Shown: one piece after another, positions 30,486 to 40,217 of the stretch | How the letters are laid out: each line of letters starts with the position of its first letter | How positions within the stretch are numbered: position 1 is the stretch's first letter | Source: an uncultured Aquimarina sp. | GTDB taxonomy: Bacteria; Bacteroidota; Bacteroidia; Flavobacteriales; Flavobacteriaceae | DNA: 64,000 bases | Assembly (NCBI GenBank): GCA_947498775.1 | Contig: CANMLL010000008.1 | Location: forward strand, 186,001-250,000 | Direction: 5' to 3' | Program-made: the position numbers and the translations under genes | The notes under the pieces: model-generated | Told to the model about the DNA's origin: nothing | Databases searched by the model: none | The model's input: only the letters and a program-made list of their open reading frames with translations

Positions 30486-30764
30486 TTTCTGTTGGACCAT
30501 TTTTTTGAGTAATCGTGTTAAATTTTCCTTAGTATTATCCAAATATTGTTTAAGAATAACTTTTTTTTCAACATAAAGGATGAGTAAAATACAGTTTTGT
30601 GGTTGTTAAACTACGGTTTTTGCTTATTTTTTATGTTAAATTTTTTCCTGAAACGACCTTGATTACTGGGTTTGTTGGTAAAAGATTATCGGGACATCCC
30701 TTCTAAACTGGAAATTATTAAAAACATGTTGTAAATTAGAGAGTATAATTATTTTGGTATAATT

Positions 30765-32288
30765 ATGCGGCTAACTCAGAAAAAAAAAGCTATATCAATA
30801 TCTTTATTGATAGTTCTTATTTTGTTTGTTTCTTCTATTGGGTATTGTTTTTCCGATGAGGTGGATTCAAAAAAAAATAGGGATGTAGGTATGTATTATC
30901 TTTTGTTTCCTTCAGAAAATTCTTTTCAAAGGAGCGAAATAGAAATGCAAAATCTATCAACTCCCAAAATTTCTAATCAAAAAAGAATAGATTCTGCTCA
31001 AGTATTTAAAGAATTAGCTTTTTTTTATACAAAGAAGGATATGCCTGAACTGGCTTGTAAATATATTGAAAGGTATATCAAAATTAGTTTGGATGTTACA
31101 TTTGTTAATCATAGCCATTTTGATCAAATAAGAAACTCAAACGATCATCAATTATTAGTAGATAGATATATTAAAAAGTTTGGATGGTGGGCAATATTTT
31201 GTTTCTATGTAGCTTTTGTAGGCTTCTTTTTGTCTGTAGTGCTAAATTTTAGAAGAAGCGCTGATAGGCTGGCAAATTTTTTAATGAGTGCTTTTGTATT
31301 ACTTCATTCTTGTTTTATGATACATATGGGGCTCTATTTTATGAATTACCAATACTATCTACCTCATACATTATATCTTTTTACAACATTTTCCCTTTTG
31401 TACGGGCCACTAATATTTTTCTATTTTAAGAGGGTAACTGAAAATTATAGATTTAAACCAATTGATTTGCTGCATGTATTGCCTACAGTTCTGCTAATTG
31501 TGTTATTGTTTCCAATTTATTTTTTATCAGCCGAAGAAAAATTACGTATGGTTATAAGTTTTGACAGACCATATCTCTCACAAATATTATTTTTTAAATT
31601 TATGTCGTTATCGATATACGGAGGATTTGTAATCAAGATGTATTTTCAGTCTATTAGAACTAATGTATACCTATCCAAAGTCATATACCGTTGGCAAAGA
31701 AATGTGGTGATTTTTTGTTCGATTTACGTGTTTTCTTATGCTATATACGCGGTTTTGAACATTCTACACTTAGGTTCGGGATTTCTTTTTAATATACAGG
31801 TTGCCTCACTTGCTACAATGGTACTTTATGTTAGTTATAGTGCATTTGTTCAACCTTCTTTATTCGGAAAACTTAAATTGATCAAAAATACGAAACCTGA
31901 AAATGAGATCAATAAATATGAAAAATCCGGCCTTACACCAAGCTTATCATTAGAATTTAGAGAAAGACTAGTGTATTTATTAAATAAAGAGAAAGTGTAC
32001 AAACAGAATGATATTACTCTCCAAAAACTTTCTAGATTGCTAGATACCACAAGGCATAATACATCTCAGGTCATAAATGAGCATTTTGGTCTTAATTTTT
32101 TCGAATTAATGAATAAGTATAGGATAGAGGAAGCCAAAGCACTTTTAAAAGAAGAGAAAAGTAAAAACTTTAATATCATTGATGTGGCCTACGAAGTTGG
32201 CTTTAACAATAAGGTTACCTTTAATAAATCTTTTAAAAAGTACAATCAAATTACACCTTCAGAATATCTAAAACAGATTACGATTTAG
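30765..32288 (+). CDS. Membrane-anchored AraC-type regulator
   Basis: A 507-residue protein that combines an N-terminal hydrophobic anchor, a periplasmic region of about 115 residues with a TPR-like helix pair (VFKELAFFYTKKDMPELACKYIERYI), seven or so transmembrane segments (about residues 140-365), and a C-terminal AraC HTH domain. The HTH domain shows ITLQKLSRLLDTTRHNTSQVINEHFG and ATCs such as VAYEVGFNNKVTFNKSFKKY. The design implies sensing in or across the membrane and direct DNA binding from the inner face. It is paralogous to the next gene, and both sit immediately upstream of a SusC/SusD pair they probably control. Ligand unknown. Confidence 0.85.
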   Translation: MRLTQKKKAISISLLIVLILFVSSIGYCFSDEVDSKKNRDVGMYYLLFPSENSFQRSEIEMQNLSTPKISNQKRIDSAQVFKELAFFYTKKDMPELACKYIERYIKISLDVTFVNHSHFDQIRNSNDHQLLVDRYIKKFGWWAIFCFYVAFVGFFLSVVLNFRRSADRLANFLMSAFVLLHSCFMIHMGLYFMNYQYYLPHTLYLFTTFSLLYGPLIFFYFKRVTENYRFKPIDLLHVLPTVLLIVLLFPIYFLSAEEKLRMVISFDRPYLSQILFFKFMSLSIYGGFVIKMYFQSIRTNVYLSKVIYRWQRNVVIFCSIYVFSYAIYAVLNILHLGSGFLFNIQVASLATMVLYVSYSAFVQPSLFGKLKLIKNTKPENEINKYEKSGLTPSLSLEFRERLVYLLNKEKVYKQNDITLQKLSRLLDTTRHNTSQVINEHFGLNFFELMNKYRIEEAKALLKEEKSKNFNIIDVAYEVGFNNKVTFNKSFKKYNQITPSEYLKQITI

Positions 32289-32636
32289 TATAAAGCAGGC
32301 TGGATACCTAAATAGTAAACAAAAGCTACTTCTTGTTTTAGGATTTTGTTGGCAATAAATACCTAAATATTTGATGCTGGTGTTGTTAATTAAAAGTGAT
32401 GCTTTTGTTAAAGTTGACACCCCTTATATTTATCTTTTTTTTACGAAATATATTGTGTTTATGGTCTTCATTGTTACTTTATCTGTGAATTACACACATT
32501 TATAGTTAAGATGAAATCAGTTTTGAATTTTTCGAATTTCTTAATAAAAAAGTAAAAGTTGATCGGAAGGAACTTTTTGAATTTTTCTTCGTTAAAACAT
32601 ATATACTTTTAGGGGTAACAACCATTATTTATAGCT
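32289..32636. other. Spacer between the two AraC-type genes
   Basis: A 348-base AT-rich stretch with no open frame of coding character, no convincing hairpin terminator and no consensus -33/-7 pair. The second regulator probably has its own promoter here, but I cannot place it. Confidence 0.5.
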
Positions 32637-34196
32637 GTGCTCCTGACTTTTTTTAAAATAAATTTAACAACGATATTAAGTGTCTTTTTTTGCTCATTAC
32701 TCTCTTCAGGGATTCATGGTTTATCAAGTAATGGTAACAATGATTTTGGTAAAGTTACAGATAGTCTTATCGCTATTGCAGATGATTATTATCAAAATGG
32801 GGATTATCAATTAGCTATTGTAAAATACAGAAAAGCACTTAAATTAGATGCCAAAGATTCTATCAGTATTTTTAAAAAATTGGCGTATTGCTATGTCAAA
32901 ACAGGAGAACCCCATCTTGCGAGTGAGCACATCGAAAAATATATAACAACAAGCTTGGATGTCGCTTTTGTTTCACATAGTACATTTAATAAAATTAATG
33001 ATTCTAAAGCTTATAAAAGAGTTGCTGATAAATATAAAAAGAAAACAAGTGTCTGGACTACTCTTTGCTTATGCATTGGTTTTATGGGTTTTTTTATTGG
33101 GATTATTTTAAACTTTAGAAAACGTTCTGATAGAATAGCTAACCGTTTGATGAGTGCTTTTGTTTTGCTTCATTCTCTATTTATCGTTCATCTTTATTTG
33201 ATACTTACCAACACTCAATATTATTTCCCACATACCCTATATTTTTCTACTGCCTTCACTTTTTTGTATGGACCATTGATTTATTTTTATTTTAAAAGGA
33301 TTAAATCAAGATATATTTTTAAAATACAGGATGTATTACATTTAGTACCTTCTATTCTACTGATAATTCTTTTATTTCCTAAGTATATATTACCCGCTCA
33401 AGTAAAGTTGGATGTTTTGATAAATAATGATGTACCGTATTTGAAATTGATTTCTGTAGCAAAACTGATTACTTTATATTTTTATGGTTTTCTAATTATT
33501 AAGATATATAGTAAAAGTGAAAAGAATAAGTTAGATAAAGTTTGTATAATAAAGAGACGTTGGCAAAGAAGTATAGTTGTTTTTTGTTTATCTTATTTAG
33601 TTTTATATACTATTTCGACAATTCTAGTCCTACAATCAATAAATAATGATGTTTTATTTCATTTCAAGATTGTTTCAATGGTTTTACTTGTTTTGTATGT
33701 AAGTTATACTGCATTTGTTCAACCGAGTATTTTTGGATATGTTTCAATAGATGATACGAACATTGTTGATACTATTACAATTCTACAGCAAGAGCCAAAA
33801 CAAGGAACATTACATCACAGATATCAAAATTCTGGTCTTACTGATAGTCTGTCCTTAGAGTTAAAAGAACGCTTACTTTATTTACTGGATCATGAGAAGA
33901 TATATAGACAAAATGATATCACACTGCAAAAACTTTCTGAGTTGTTAGATACCACAAGACATAATACATCTCAGGTTATCAATGAACATTTTAATCTTAA
34001 CTTTTTTGATTTGATAAATACATACAGGATTCGGGAAGCAAAAAAATTGTTGCGTAAACAGGTCAATCATGAGCATCCCAATATCATAGACATAGTTTAT
34101 GAAGTTGGTTTTAATAATAAAGTAACGTTTTATAGGTCTTTTAAGAAATATACAAAATTAACTCCATCCAAATATGTAAAGTCGCATCAAGAATAG
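32637..34196 (+). CDS. Membrane-anchored AraC-type regulator, second copy
   Basis: A 519-residue paralogue of the preceding protein with the same order of parts: hydrophobic N terminus, TPR-like repeats (DSLIAIADDYYQNGDYQLAIVKYRKAL, then FKKLAYCYVKTGEPHLASEHIEKYI), about seven membrane helices, and a C-terminal AraC domain (ITLQKLSELLDTTRHNTSQVINEHF). The start is a GTG at 32637 (GTG CTC CTG ACT); no in-frame ATG occurs before the signal-like segment, so a non-ATG start is required. The TPR part is better preserved than in the first copy. It stands about 260 bases before the susC-like gene and is the nearest candidate regulator for it. Confidence 0.85.
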   Translation: MLLTFFKINLTTILSVFFCSLLSSGIHGLSSNGNNDFGKVTDSLIAIADDYYQNGDYQLAIVKYRKALKLDAKDSISIFKKLAYCYVKTGEPHLASEHIEKYITTSLDVAFVSHSTFNKINDSKAYKRVADKYKKKTSVWTTLCLCIGFMGFFIGIILNFRKRSDRIANRLMSAFVLLHSLFIVHLYLILTNTQYYFPHTLYFSTAFTFLYGPLIYFYFKRIKSRYIFKIQDVLHLVPSILLIILLFPKYILPAQVKLDVLINNDVPYLKLISVAKLITLYFYGFLIIKIYSKSEKNKLDKVCIIKRRWQRSIVVFCLSYLVLYTISTILVLQSINNDVLFHFKIVSMVLLVLYVSYTAFVQPSIFGYVSIDDTNIVDTITILQQEPKQGTLHHRYQNSGLTDSLSLELKERLLYLLDHEKIYRQNDITLQKLSELLDTTRHNTSQVINEHFNLNFFDLINTYRIREAKKLLRKQVNHEHPNIIDIVYEVGFNNKVTFYRSFKKYTKLTPSKYVKSHQE

Positions 34197-34454
34197 CTTT
34201 CTAGAGTATCAATTCTTGGGGGATTATAACACTTCTTCGGGAAAGGTAAATCTTGATAAAGGTTAACCCCTTTTTTACTAAGAAAACATTCCTTTACCCC
34301 GTAATCATTTAAGGGATGGTGATTCTATATTACTTCACACGAAATCTTTTTTCATATTTCAATTGTGAAAATTTGAGTTAGCCATTCTAAAATATGTTCA
34401 CCTTCCTTTTATGATTACTTAATCATATTATGTAAAACTTTATAACTATTATCT

Positions 34455-37400
34455 ATGAAAGTAAGACATTACCAATTGTTGATATGCATTTGTTTCATAT
34501 CGAATATTATGTTTGCTCAACAAAAGACCATTTCAGGAACAGTAACTGATAATCAAGGGATCCCGTTACCAGGAGTTAATGTATTCGTTAACAACAGCAA
34601 CAAGGGTGCGCAAACCGATTTTGATGGGTATTATACTATTGAAGCTGCGCCGGGAGAAAGTATAACCTTTAGTTATATAGGGTTTGAAACTATAGTTGTT
34701 CAAGTAGCAGAGCGCTCTGTAATTGATGTTAACCTAAAAGAAGATACTCAAACCCTAGAAGAAGTAGTAGTCACCGGAGTAGGTATTGCGACCTCAAAGA
34801 GAAAGGTTGCGATTGCCGTAGAAACAGTATCTGCAAATGATTTGACACCTGCTCCTGCAGCCGATATTTCTCAGGCATTGATAGGAAAAGTTCCCGGTGC
34901 TCGTATCCAATCTACATCTGGGCAACCAGGACAACAGCAAAACATCTTATTAAGAGGGATCAATTCTTTATCAAGCTCTCAACCTATGATTATGGTTGAC
35001 GGTGTACAAATCAATACAGATAATTTGGATAATGGCTCTGCTACAAATCAATCGAGTAGATTAGCAGACTTAGATTTAAATGATGTAGAAAGAATTGAGG
35101 TGATACAAGGTGCTGCCGCAGGAACTATATACGGTGCTCAAGGGGCAAACGGAGTTATTCAAATCTTTACTAAAAAAGGAAAGGCCGGAACCATAAAAGT
35201 GAATCTTCGCTCTAGAGTTGGTTTTAGTTCTGCATTAGAAGGTAATTTCGGAAAAACCAACTTCCATTATTTTGAAACAACTGATGATGGTTTCTTGGCA
35301 GGTCGAGGCGGTGACAGATTAACACCAAATCCTACAACAGGAGTTTGGCCTACACCACTTGGAAGCATAAGACCAGATGTACAGGTTAATAAACCTTTTA
35401 GAGAAGAAACTTTTGATCAACTAGATCAGGTGTTTAAAACGGCTACAACACTAGAAACAGGATTATCGGTTTCGGGAGGTAGCGAAAAAGTACGGTTTTT
35501 TTCTTCTGCATCTCACTTAAATCAGGAGTCTGTAATCTTTGGTCGACTTAAAAGAACAAATTTTAAAACCAATGTTAATGTAGAGATTTCAGATAAGCTT
35601 TCTTTTTCTTCAAATACTACACTTATAGGTAGTGATAATACTACCGGAGGGATTACTGGAGCCGATAACGTTGGTAGTGCATTATCAAATGCTCTTAATG
35701 TACCGCAATATATAGACAATACGGCCAGAGACGCTTTGGGGAATTTTGTTGGAAACCCTACGGGAGGTAACGAAGTAAATCCATTTTATAGTTTTGAGAA
35801 TAGACTCTTCAATTCGGATTTGTCAAGGATTATTCAAAATATAAATATCAACTATAAACCCTTTAGCTTTTTAGAATTAGATTATAAGTATGGTATAGAT
35901 CATTACGAGAACAGATTTAGAGAGTTTATAGCCAATCAATCACTTTTCTTAACAAATGTGATACAACCTTCTACAGGATCTTTAACAGAAAGACCAGAAA
36001 CCGGAACGACTCAAAACTCCTTGTTATCTGCATTTATTCGATTTAATACAGAAGAGGATTTTGGATGGAGTTTTCCAATCGCATCATCAACTCAAATTTC
36101 ATATGATTGGCGAAGAGAAGATTTTGACAGGCTTACGGTAGTAGGCACAGATTTACCAACATTTACTACTGATATTAATATGAATCAAACCGGACAACAA
36201 GTCGCTACAGCATTCGAAAGCTCTTTTAGAACGTTTGGATACCTTATCAATCAAAAATTTGATTTCGGAAATTATTTTGGTATTTCTGGTGGTGTAAGAG
36301 TGGATTGGTCTTCTGCATTTGGAGAAGGGTCTGATGCTTTCGTTTTCCCCAGAGGAGATGCGTACGTAAGAGTAGATGAGTTTTTTGAAAGTGATGTATT
36401 AAATCAATTTAAACTTCGTGTTGCTTATGGAGAAGCTGGAATACAACCAGGACCATTTGATAGAATCCCTGTTCTTAATGCTGGTCAGATTGTAAACACC
36501 AGAGCTTTGACAATTCCAAGCATACTGCAAAACCCTAACCTTAACGTTCAGGTGTCAAAAGAATTAGAGTTTGGTGGTGATCTTGTGCTTACACCAGGCA
36601 AAGAGGATTGGTTTAACAGGATAGAATTGAATGCCACATATTATACCCGAGATTCTGAAGATATCATACGCGAATTAGATGTACCACCTTCTCAAGGTGC
36701 AGCAAGTATTTTAACCAATGCGATTACTATTGATACTGAAGGATTTCAGGCAGGATTAAGTGTTTCTGTTATCAACAAACGAAACTTCAAATGGAACTCA
36801 ACATTTAATTTTGGAACCTTTCAAAGTGATATTTCTGATATTGCAAACAACCTAGACATTCCTTTAGGTAATAATCATATTCTTCGCGAAGGTGCTCCAG
36901 TAGGTGCGTTTTTTGGTTTTTCACCTTTATCTAGTCTTACACAAACAAGGAGCGATGGTACTCGTTACATACAAGATAGTGATCTAGGTAATTTTGAAAT
37001 AGGCCCTAATGGTTACGTAGTAAATATTAACAGTAAACAAGTTGCACTAACAGACGAACAAGAATTGATTGGGGATCCAACACCTGATTTTACTTTATCA
37101 TTTATTCAAGAGTTTAATATTATAGAGCATCTTGACTTTTCTTTTCAATTAGATTGGATTCAGGGCAACGACATTTATAACCAAACACGGCAGTGGCTGT
37201 ATAGAGATTTACTACATGAAGATGTTTCTACGCCTATCACCATAAACGGAGAAACAGGTGCTTGGGCTGCATATTATGCTAATTTATATGCAACCAATAC
37301 TCCCAATTCTGAATTTGTAGAGGATGGGTCTTTCTTAAGATTAAGAAATGTGCGATTATCTTATGATTTAGGATATCTTATAAAAGAAGTATCAAGCTTA

Positions 37401-37562
37401 AGATTAACATTTTCGGGAGATAATTTGCTCACCTGGACAGATTATAAAGGTTTAGATCCAGAGGCGGCCTCTAATTTTAATAATCCTGTAGAACGTGGAT
37501 TGGATCAGTTCGCTTTCCCTAACTTTAGATCATTCTCATTCGGAATTAATGTGGGATTCTAA
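34455..37562 (+). CDS. SusC/RagA-family TonB-dependent receptor
   Basis: A 1035-residue outer-membrane transporter that takes up oligomers delivered by its SusD partner, energised by TonB-ExbBD. A signal peptide ends at about residue 21 (ISNIMFA). A carboxypeptidase-regulatory-like domain follows (ISGTVTDNQGIPLPGVNVFV). Next come the TonB-box region and plug (EEVVVTGVGIATSKRK, then IMVDGVQI and GAAAGTIYGAQGANGVIQI, the SusC signature), and then a 22-strand barrel ending in the C-terminal Phe of FGINVGF, as expected for BAM insertion. It is followed 87 bases later by the SusD-like gene. Confidence 0.95.
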   Translation: MKVRHYQLLICICFISNIMFAQQKTISGTVTDNQGIPLPGVNVFVNNSNKGAQTDFDGYYTIEAAPGESITFSYIGFETIVVQVAERSVIDVNLKEDTQTLEEVVVTGVGIATSKRKVAIAVETVSANDLTPAPAADISQALIGKVPGARIQSTSGQPGQQQNILLRGINSLSSSQPMIMVDGVQINTDNLDNGSATNQSSRLADLDLNDVERIEVIQGAAAGTIYGAQGANGVIQIFTKKGKAGTIKVNLRSRVGFSSALEGNFGKTNFHYFETTDDGFLAGRGGDRLTPNPTTGVWPTPLGSIRPDVQVNKPFREETFDQLDQVFKTATTLETGLSVSGGSEKVRFFSSASHLNQESVIFGRLKRTNFKTNVNVEISDKLSFSSNTTLIGSDNTTGGITGADNVGSALSNALNVPQYIDNTARDALGNFVGNPTGGNEVNPFYSFENRLFNSDLSRIIQNININYKPFSFLELDYKYGIDHYENRFREFIANQSLFLTNVIQPSTGSLTERPETGTTQNSLLSAFIRFNTEEDFGWSFPIASSTQISYDWRREDFDRLTVVGTDLPTFTTDINMNQTGQQVATAFESSFRTFGYLINQKFDFGNYFGISGGVRVDWSSAFGEGSDAFVFPRGDAYVRVDEFFESDVLNQFKLRVAYGEAGIQPGPFDRIPVLNAGQIVNTRALTIPSILQNPNLNVQVSKELEFGGDLVLTPGKEDWFNRIELNATYYTRDSEDIIRELDVPPSQGAASILTNAITIDTEGFQAGLSVSVINKRNFKWNSTFNFGTFQSDISDIANNLDIPLGNNHILREGAPVGAFFGFSPLSSLTQTRSDGTRYIQDSDLGNFEIGPNGYVVNINSKQVALTDEQELIGDPTPDFTLSFIQEFNIIEHLDFSFQLDWIQGNDIYNQTRQWLYRDLLHEDVSTPITINGETGAWAAYYANLYATNTPNSEFVEDGSFLRLRNVRLSYDLGYLIKEVSSLRLTFSGDNLLTWTDYKGLDPEAASNFNNPVERGLDQFAFPNFRSFSFGINVGF

Positions 37563-37649
37563 TCAAAAATAAAAAAAACAATAATTAACTGTCGTTAAAA
37601 TTTAGAATTGCGATGTTAACTCAGTTAAGACTTATAAAACTATAATCAG

Positions 37650-39254
37650 ATGAAACAATTAATTTTATTTACTATAATAGCTGTATTGATTTCAAGTTGT
37701 AATCGAGATCAATTGGAAGTTATAAATTCAAACGATCCTACATTTGATGCATTAAATACAGAAGCTGGTCTTACTTCTTTGGCTTCGGGAGCATATCTTA
37801 ATGGTGTAGATGGTGATGATGATCCTTTTATTGACTATGATTTTACTTGGCGCGTTCAGGTATTTCATGAAAGCATGGCAGACGCGATTTATGTTTCTGC
37901 CGGAAATTTTGGATTTCGTTGGGCTAATCAGCCAACATCAATTACCCTTGATGATGGTACTATAGTGACTCCACCTCAAGAAGGCCCCCAACCTCAGGCT
38001 TTACGAGTAAGAAATGTGAGAACTCAAATTGATGGTAATGCATTTGCACATGAATGGATGACTATGTATAAAACTAACAATTTGGCAAATCATATTCTCA
38101 ATTTGGCCGACGAGGTCGAGATAGCAACAGATGCAGATTTGAAAAGAAAGGCTTTAAAAGCATGGGCTTATTTTTGGAAAGGATATGTGTATTCAAGAAT
38201 TGGCTCTATGTATACCTCTGGATTAATTGTATCTACACCAGATGTAACAAATACGAATTATGTTTCTCGTGAACAGATGATTGACGAAGCCACTATTAAT
38301 TTTGATGCTGCTATTGCTCAAATTAATGATATTAGTGGTGAAGTATCTGGTTTCATGTCTACAATAATTCCTGCAGCATTCGCTCCATCATCTTTTCGAG
38401 GAAATTCACCTTCAACCTTACTAACCAAAGACATGTGGATTCGTAATATTAATACCCTAAAAGCTAGAAACATATTAGTTAACAAAAGGGTTGACGAAAT
38501 GACAGCTAGTGATTGGGATGAAATTCAAACGCTCACTAATAATGGTATGTTACCAGGTGATTTTATATTTGTTGTCAAACAAGATGGAGTAAACTTTAAT
38601 GTGAATACTAATGTTCCTATTCGACTTCTTATAGGATGGCATTTTCTAAGTGAGCGTTTGGTTCAGGATTTTAAGCCAGGAGATCAACGGTTTATAGACA
38701 ATGTTGAAGAACTGGAAAACTCTTTTGTAAATGATAGGGGAAGAGGAATACAATACGGTACAAGATGGGGTTTCAAGGATGCTGAATATGCTTCCCTGGA
38801 AGATAATAGAGCAAATATTTATTATGGAACTACTTATGATGAAAACGAACTCATGAAAGCCGAAGCTTTGATAAAAGTCGGACAAATAGAAACCGGACTG
38901 CAGATTATTGATAATATTAGAGATTATCAAAATGCTAATCTGGATCCAGTTGCTGGCAATGGTTTAACAGAAATAGCTGCATTAGAAGAGTTGCGGAAAG
39001 AAAGGAGAATCGGTTTATTATTGCGAGGGGTTGGGTTTTATGATGCCAGAAGATGGCGAGTTATAGATCCTGTAAGTCAAGGTGGAGGAAGAACCGGTGC
39101 AGTAGTATTAGACGATGTAGGGAATGTAAATACAAATGCAACGTTTGATTATAATTATTTGGATTATTGGGACGTTCCTGATCAAGAAACAGCATTTGGA
39201 ACCATTGGCGGAAATAACAATACTGCGGCCTATAATAATGCAAGGCAAGAATAG
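37650..39254 (+). CDS. SusD/RagB-family nutrient-binding lipoprotein
   Basis: A 534-residue surface lipoprotein. The signal peptide ends in a lipobox VLISSC with the acylated Cys at residue 17. The N-terminal SusD segment (SLASGAYLNGVDGDDD) and TPR-like helices with KRKALKAWAYFWKGYVYSRIG follow. The C-terminal signature region has MKAEALIKVGQIETGLQIIDNIR and LRKERRIGLLLRGVGFYDARRW. It caps the SusC-like barrel and binds substrate at the cell surface. No glycoside hydrolase, sulfatase or peptidase is nearby, so the substrate class cannot be named. A strong terminator follows. Confidence 0.94.
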   Translation: MKQLILFTIIAVLISSCNRDQLEVINSNDPTFDALNTEAGLTSLASGAYLNGVDGDDDPFIDYDFTWRVQVFHESMADAIYVSAGNFGFRWANQPTSITLDDGTIVTPPQEGPQPQALRVRNVRTQIDGNAFAHEWMTMYKTNNLANHILNLADEVEIATDADLKRKALKAWAYFWKGYVYSRIGSMYTSGLIVSTPDVTNTNYVSREQMIDEATINFDAAIAQINDISGEVSGFMSTIIPAAFAPSSFRGNSPSTLLTKDMWIRNINTLKARNILVNKRVDEMTASDWDEIQTLTNNGMLPGDFIFVVKQDGVNFNVNTNVPIRLLIGWHFLSERLVQDFKPGDQRFIDNVEELENSFVNDRGRGIQYGTRWGFKDAEYASLEDNRANIYYGTTYDENELMKAEALIKVGQIETGLQIIDNIRDYQNANLDPVAGNGLTEIAALEELRKERRIGLLLRGVGFYDARRWRVIDPVSQGGGRTGAVVLDDVGNVNTNATFDYNYLDYWDVPDQETAFGTIGGNNNTAAYNNARQE

Positions 39255-39632
39255 ATGGATAATACATAGAAAATATTCTATTATCAACAATGCTACCCCG
39301 AGGCCTTGCTTCGGGGTTTTTGTTTTTTTTAACCAGAATATTTGTTTCTCGAAATTATTGTACAAAATTTGGGGTAAAATCAAAGTTATAATTATCTCTA
39401 AAAAAACAGGAAAGTTTTCAGAATAATTATGGTGCTGGCTCAAACAAAAATCACATCAATACTTTTATTGGCTCTATGTTTTTTATTGGTCTCAGATTTG
39501 GGTTCAAAACCCTGCAATTTTATTGCAGCACTTTAGTACTGCGAAAAAAATCTGTTTTTCAATACTGTTACTAGTTAAAAGTTATAGGTTAAAAGTTGTC
39601 TGTCTGTCATCCATCCTTACACCAAGTAACTT
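39255..39632. other. Gene-free spacer with terminator and hairpins
   Basis: Between the SusD-like gene and the IS1595 remnant there is a strong terminator (39296-39322) and a cluster of small hairpins near 39510-39545 (GGGTT/AACCC, CTGCAAT-TTT-ATTGCAG, and GCAGCAC/GTACTGC with one mismatch). A direct repeat GTTAAAAGTT (39574-39583, 39588-39597) has an inverted copy AACTTTTAAC at 39628-39637. No gene is recognised. Confidence 0.55.
39296..39322 (+). terminator. Terminator after the SusCD pair
   Basis: CCCCGA (39296-39301) pairs with TCGGGG (39311-39316) and is followed by TTTTTG and a further long T-run. The GC-rich stem stands out in this AT-rich sequence, 42 bases beyond the SusD-like stop. 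Confidence 0.85.
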
Positions 39633-40043
39633 TTAACAAGTATTCTCATCCATTACTATAACATTAGGTTTGGTTTTACTTCCTCGACCAGCTTTCCGGA
39701 TCTTATGAGTTTGCTCTGAGACTTCTATGATAAAATAACCCTAATCCATTTCTATCATCCCTTCTAGGGTGTACCTATCATCGCGTTGTCCTATTGCTTT
39801 ACGAAGTTTATGAACCATAGTCCATAAAGGCTCATAGCGTTTTAATCCCAGTTGACCTTGTATCTCTTTTGAAGAAAATCCTTTCTTTGTCATACTCAAG
39901 AGAAATATGGTTTTATACCAAGTCATAAAAGACAAGTTTAAACTTTCCATGATCGTGCCACTACGTAACGATATCCTAGAATTACAAGACTTACATTGGC
40001 AACTCCATTTGTTATCAAAATCAATGAAAATGATAGGAATCAA
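39633..40043 (-). pseudogene. IS1595-family transposase remnant
   Basis: A decayed transposase of the IS1595/ISXO2 type. The surviving frame holds the zinc-ribbon end (WSCQCKSCNSRISLRSGTIM), the KGFSSKEIQGQLGL helix-turn-helix and YEPLWTMVHKLRKAIGQRD. It then reads EGMIEMD and is stopped by TAG at 39741-39743, exactly where the family has the conserved D-E-G. After the stop the same frame continues GYFIIEVSEQ and RKAGRGSKTKPNV to a second stop at 39633. The N-terminal Cys pair and the C-terminal two thirds of the catalytic domain are gone. About 410 bases remain of an expected 900 or so, so the element is immobile. Confidence 0.8.
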
Positions 40044-40065
40044 AACAAACTGAAGCTATAAAAAC

Positions 40066-40104
40066 AAAAAATCGTCCCTAAAAAAATTTCATGAACGATT
40101 TTTT
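40066..40104. terminator. Perfect 10-bp hairpin, A/T flanked
   Basis: AAAAAATCGT (40066-40075) and ACGATTTTTT (40095-40104) pair perfectly with a 19-base loop and read as A-run/T-run on both strands, as in bidirectional terminators. It lies downstream of the lanthipeptide-like gene and upstream of the transposase remnant, so it may end the small gene's transcript or mark an IS edge. Confidence 0.55.
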
Positions 40105-40217
40105 GTGAAAATATAACTCAAAAGTGACTTACTCCTGAATATGCCATTTTATAGAAAGTTCTTAAGTAAAAGTATTATTTAGTCAAAATTTATTTGGTTT
40201 GTGGAACGATTTCTACA

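Noticed and set aside
39061..39443. Several open frames around the SusD-like gene's 3' end
   Set aside because: They are antisense to the SusD-like gene or span its terminator; composition is Ile/His-rich noise.
39495..39530. Sequence resembling a tRNA T-arm (GGGTTCAAAACCC)
   Set aside because: No acceptor, D or anticodon arms can be fitted around it.
39428..39535. 35-codon plus-strand frame with a hydrophobic stretch (SILLLALCFLLVSD)
   Set aside because: Too short, no conserved mature part, and it runs into the hairpin cluster; not enough to call a gene.
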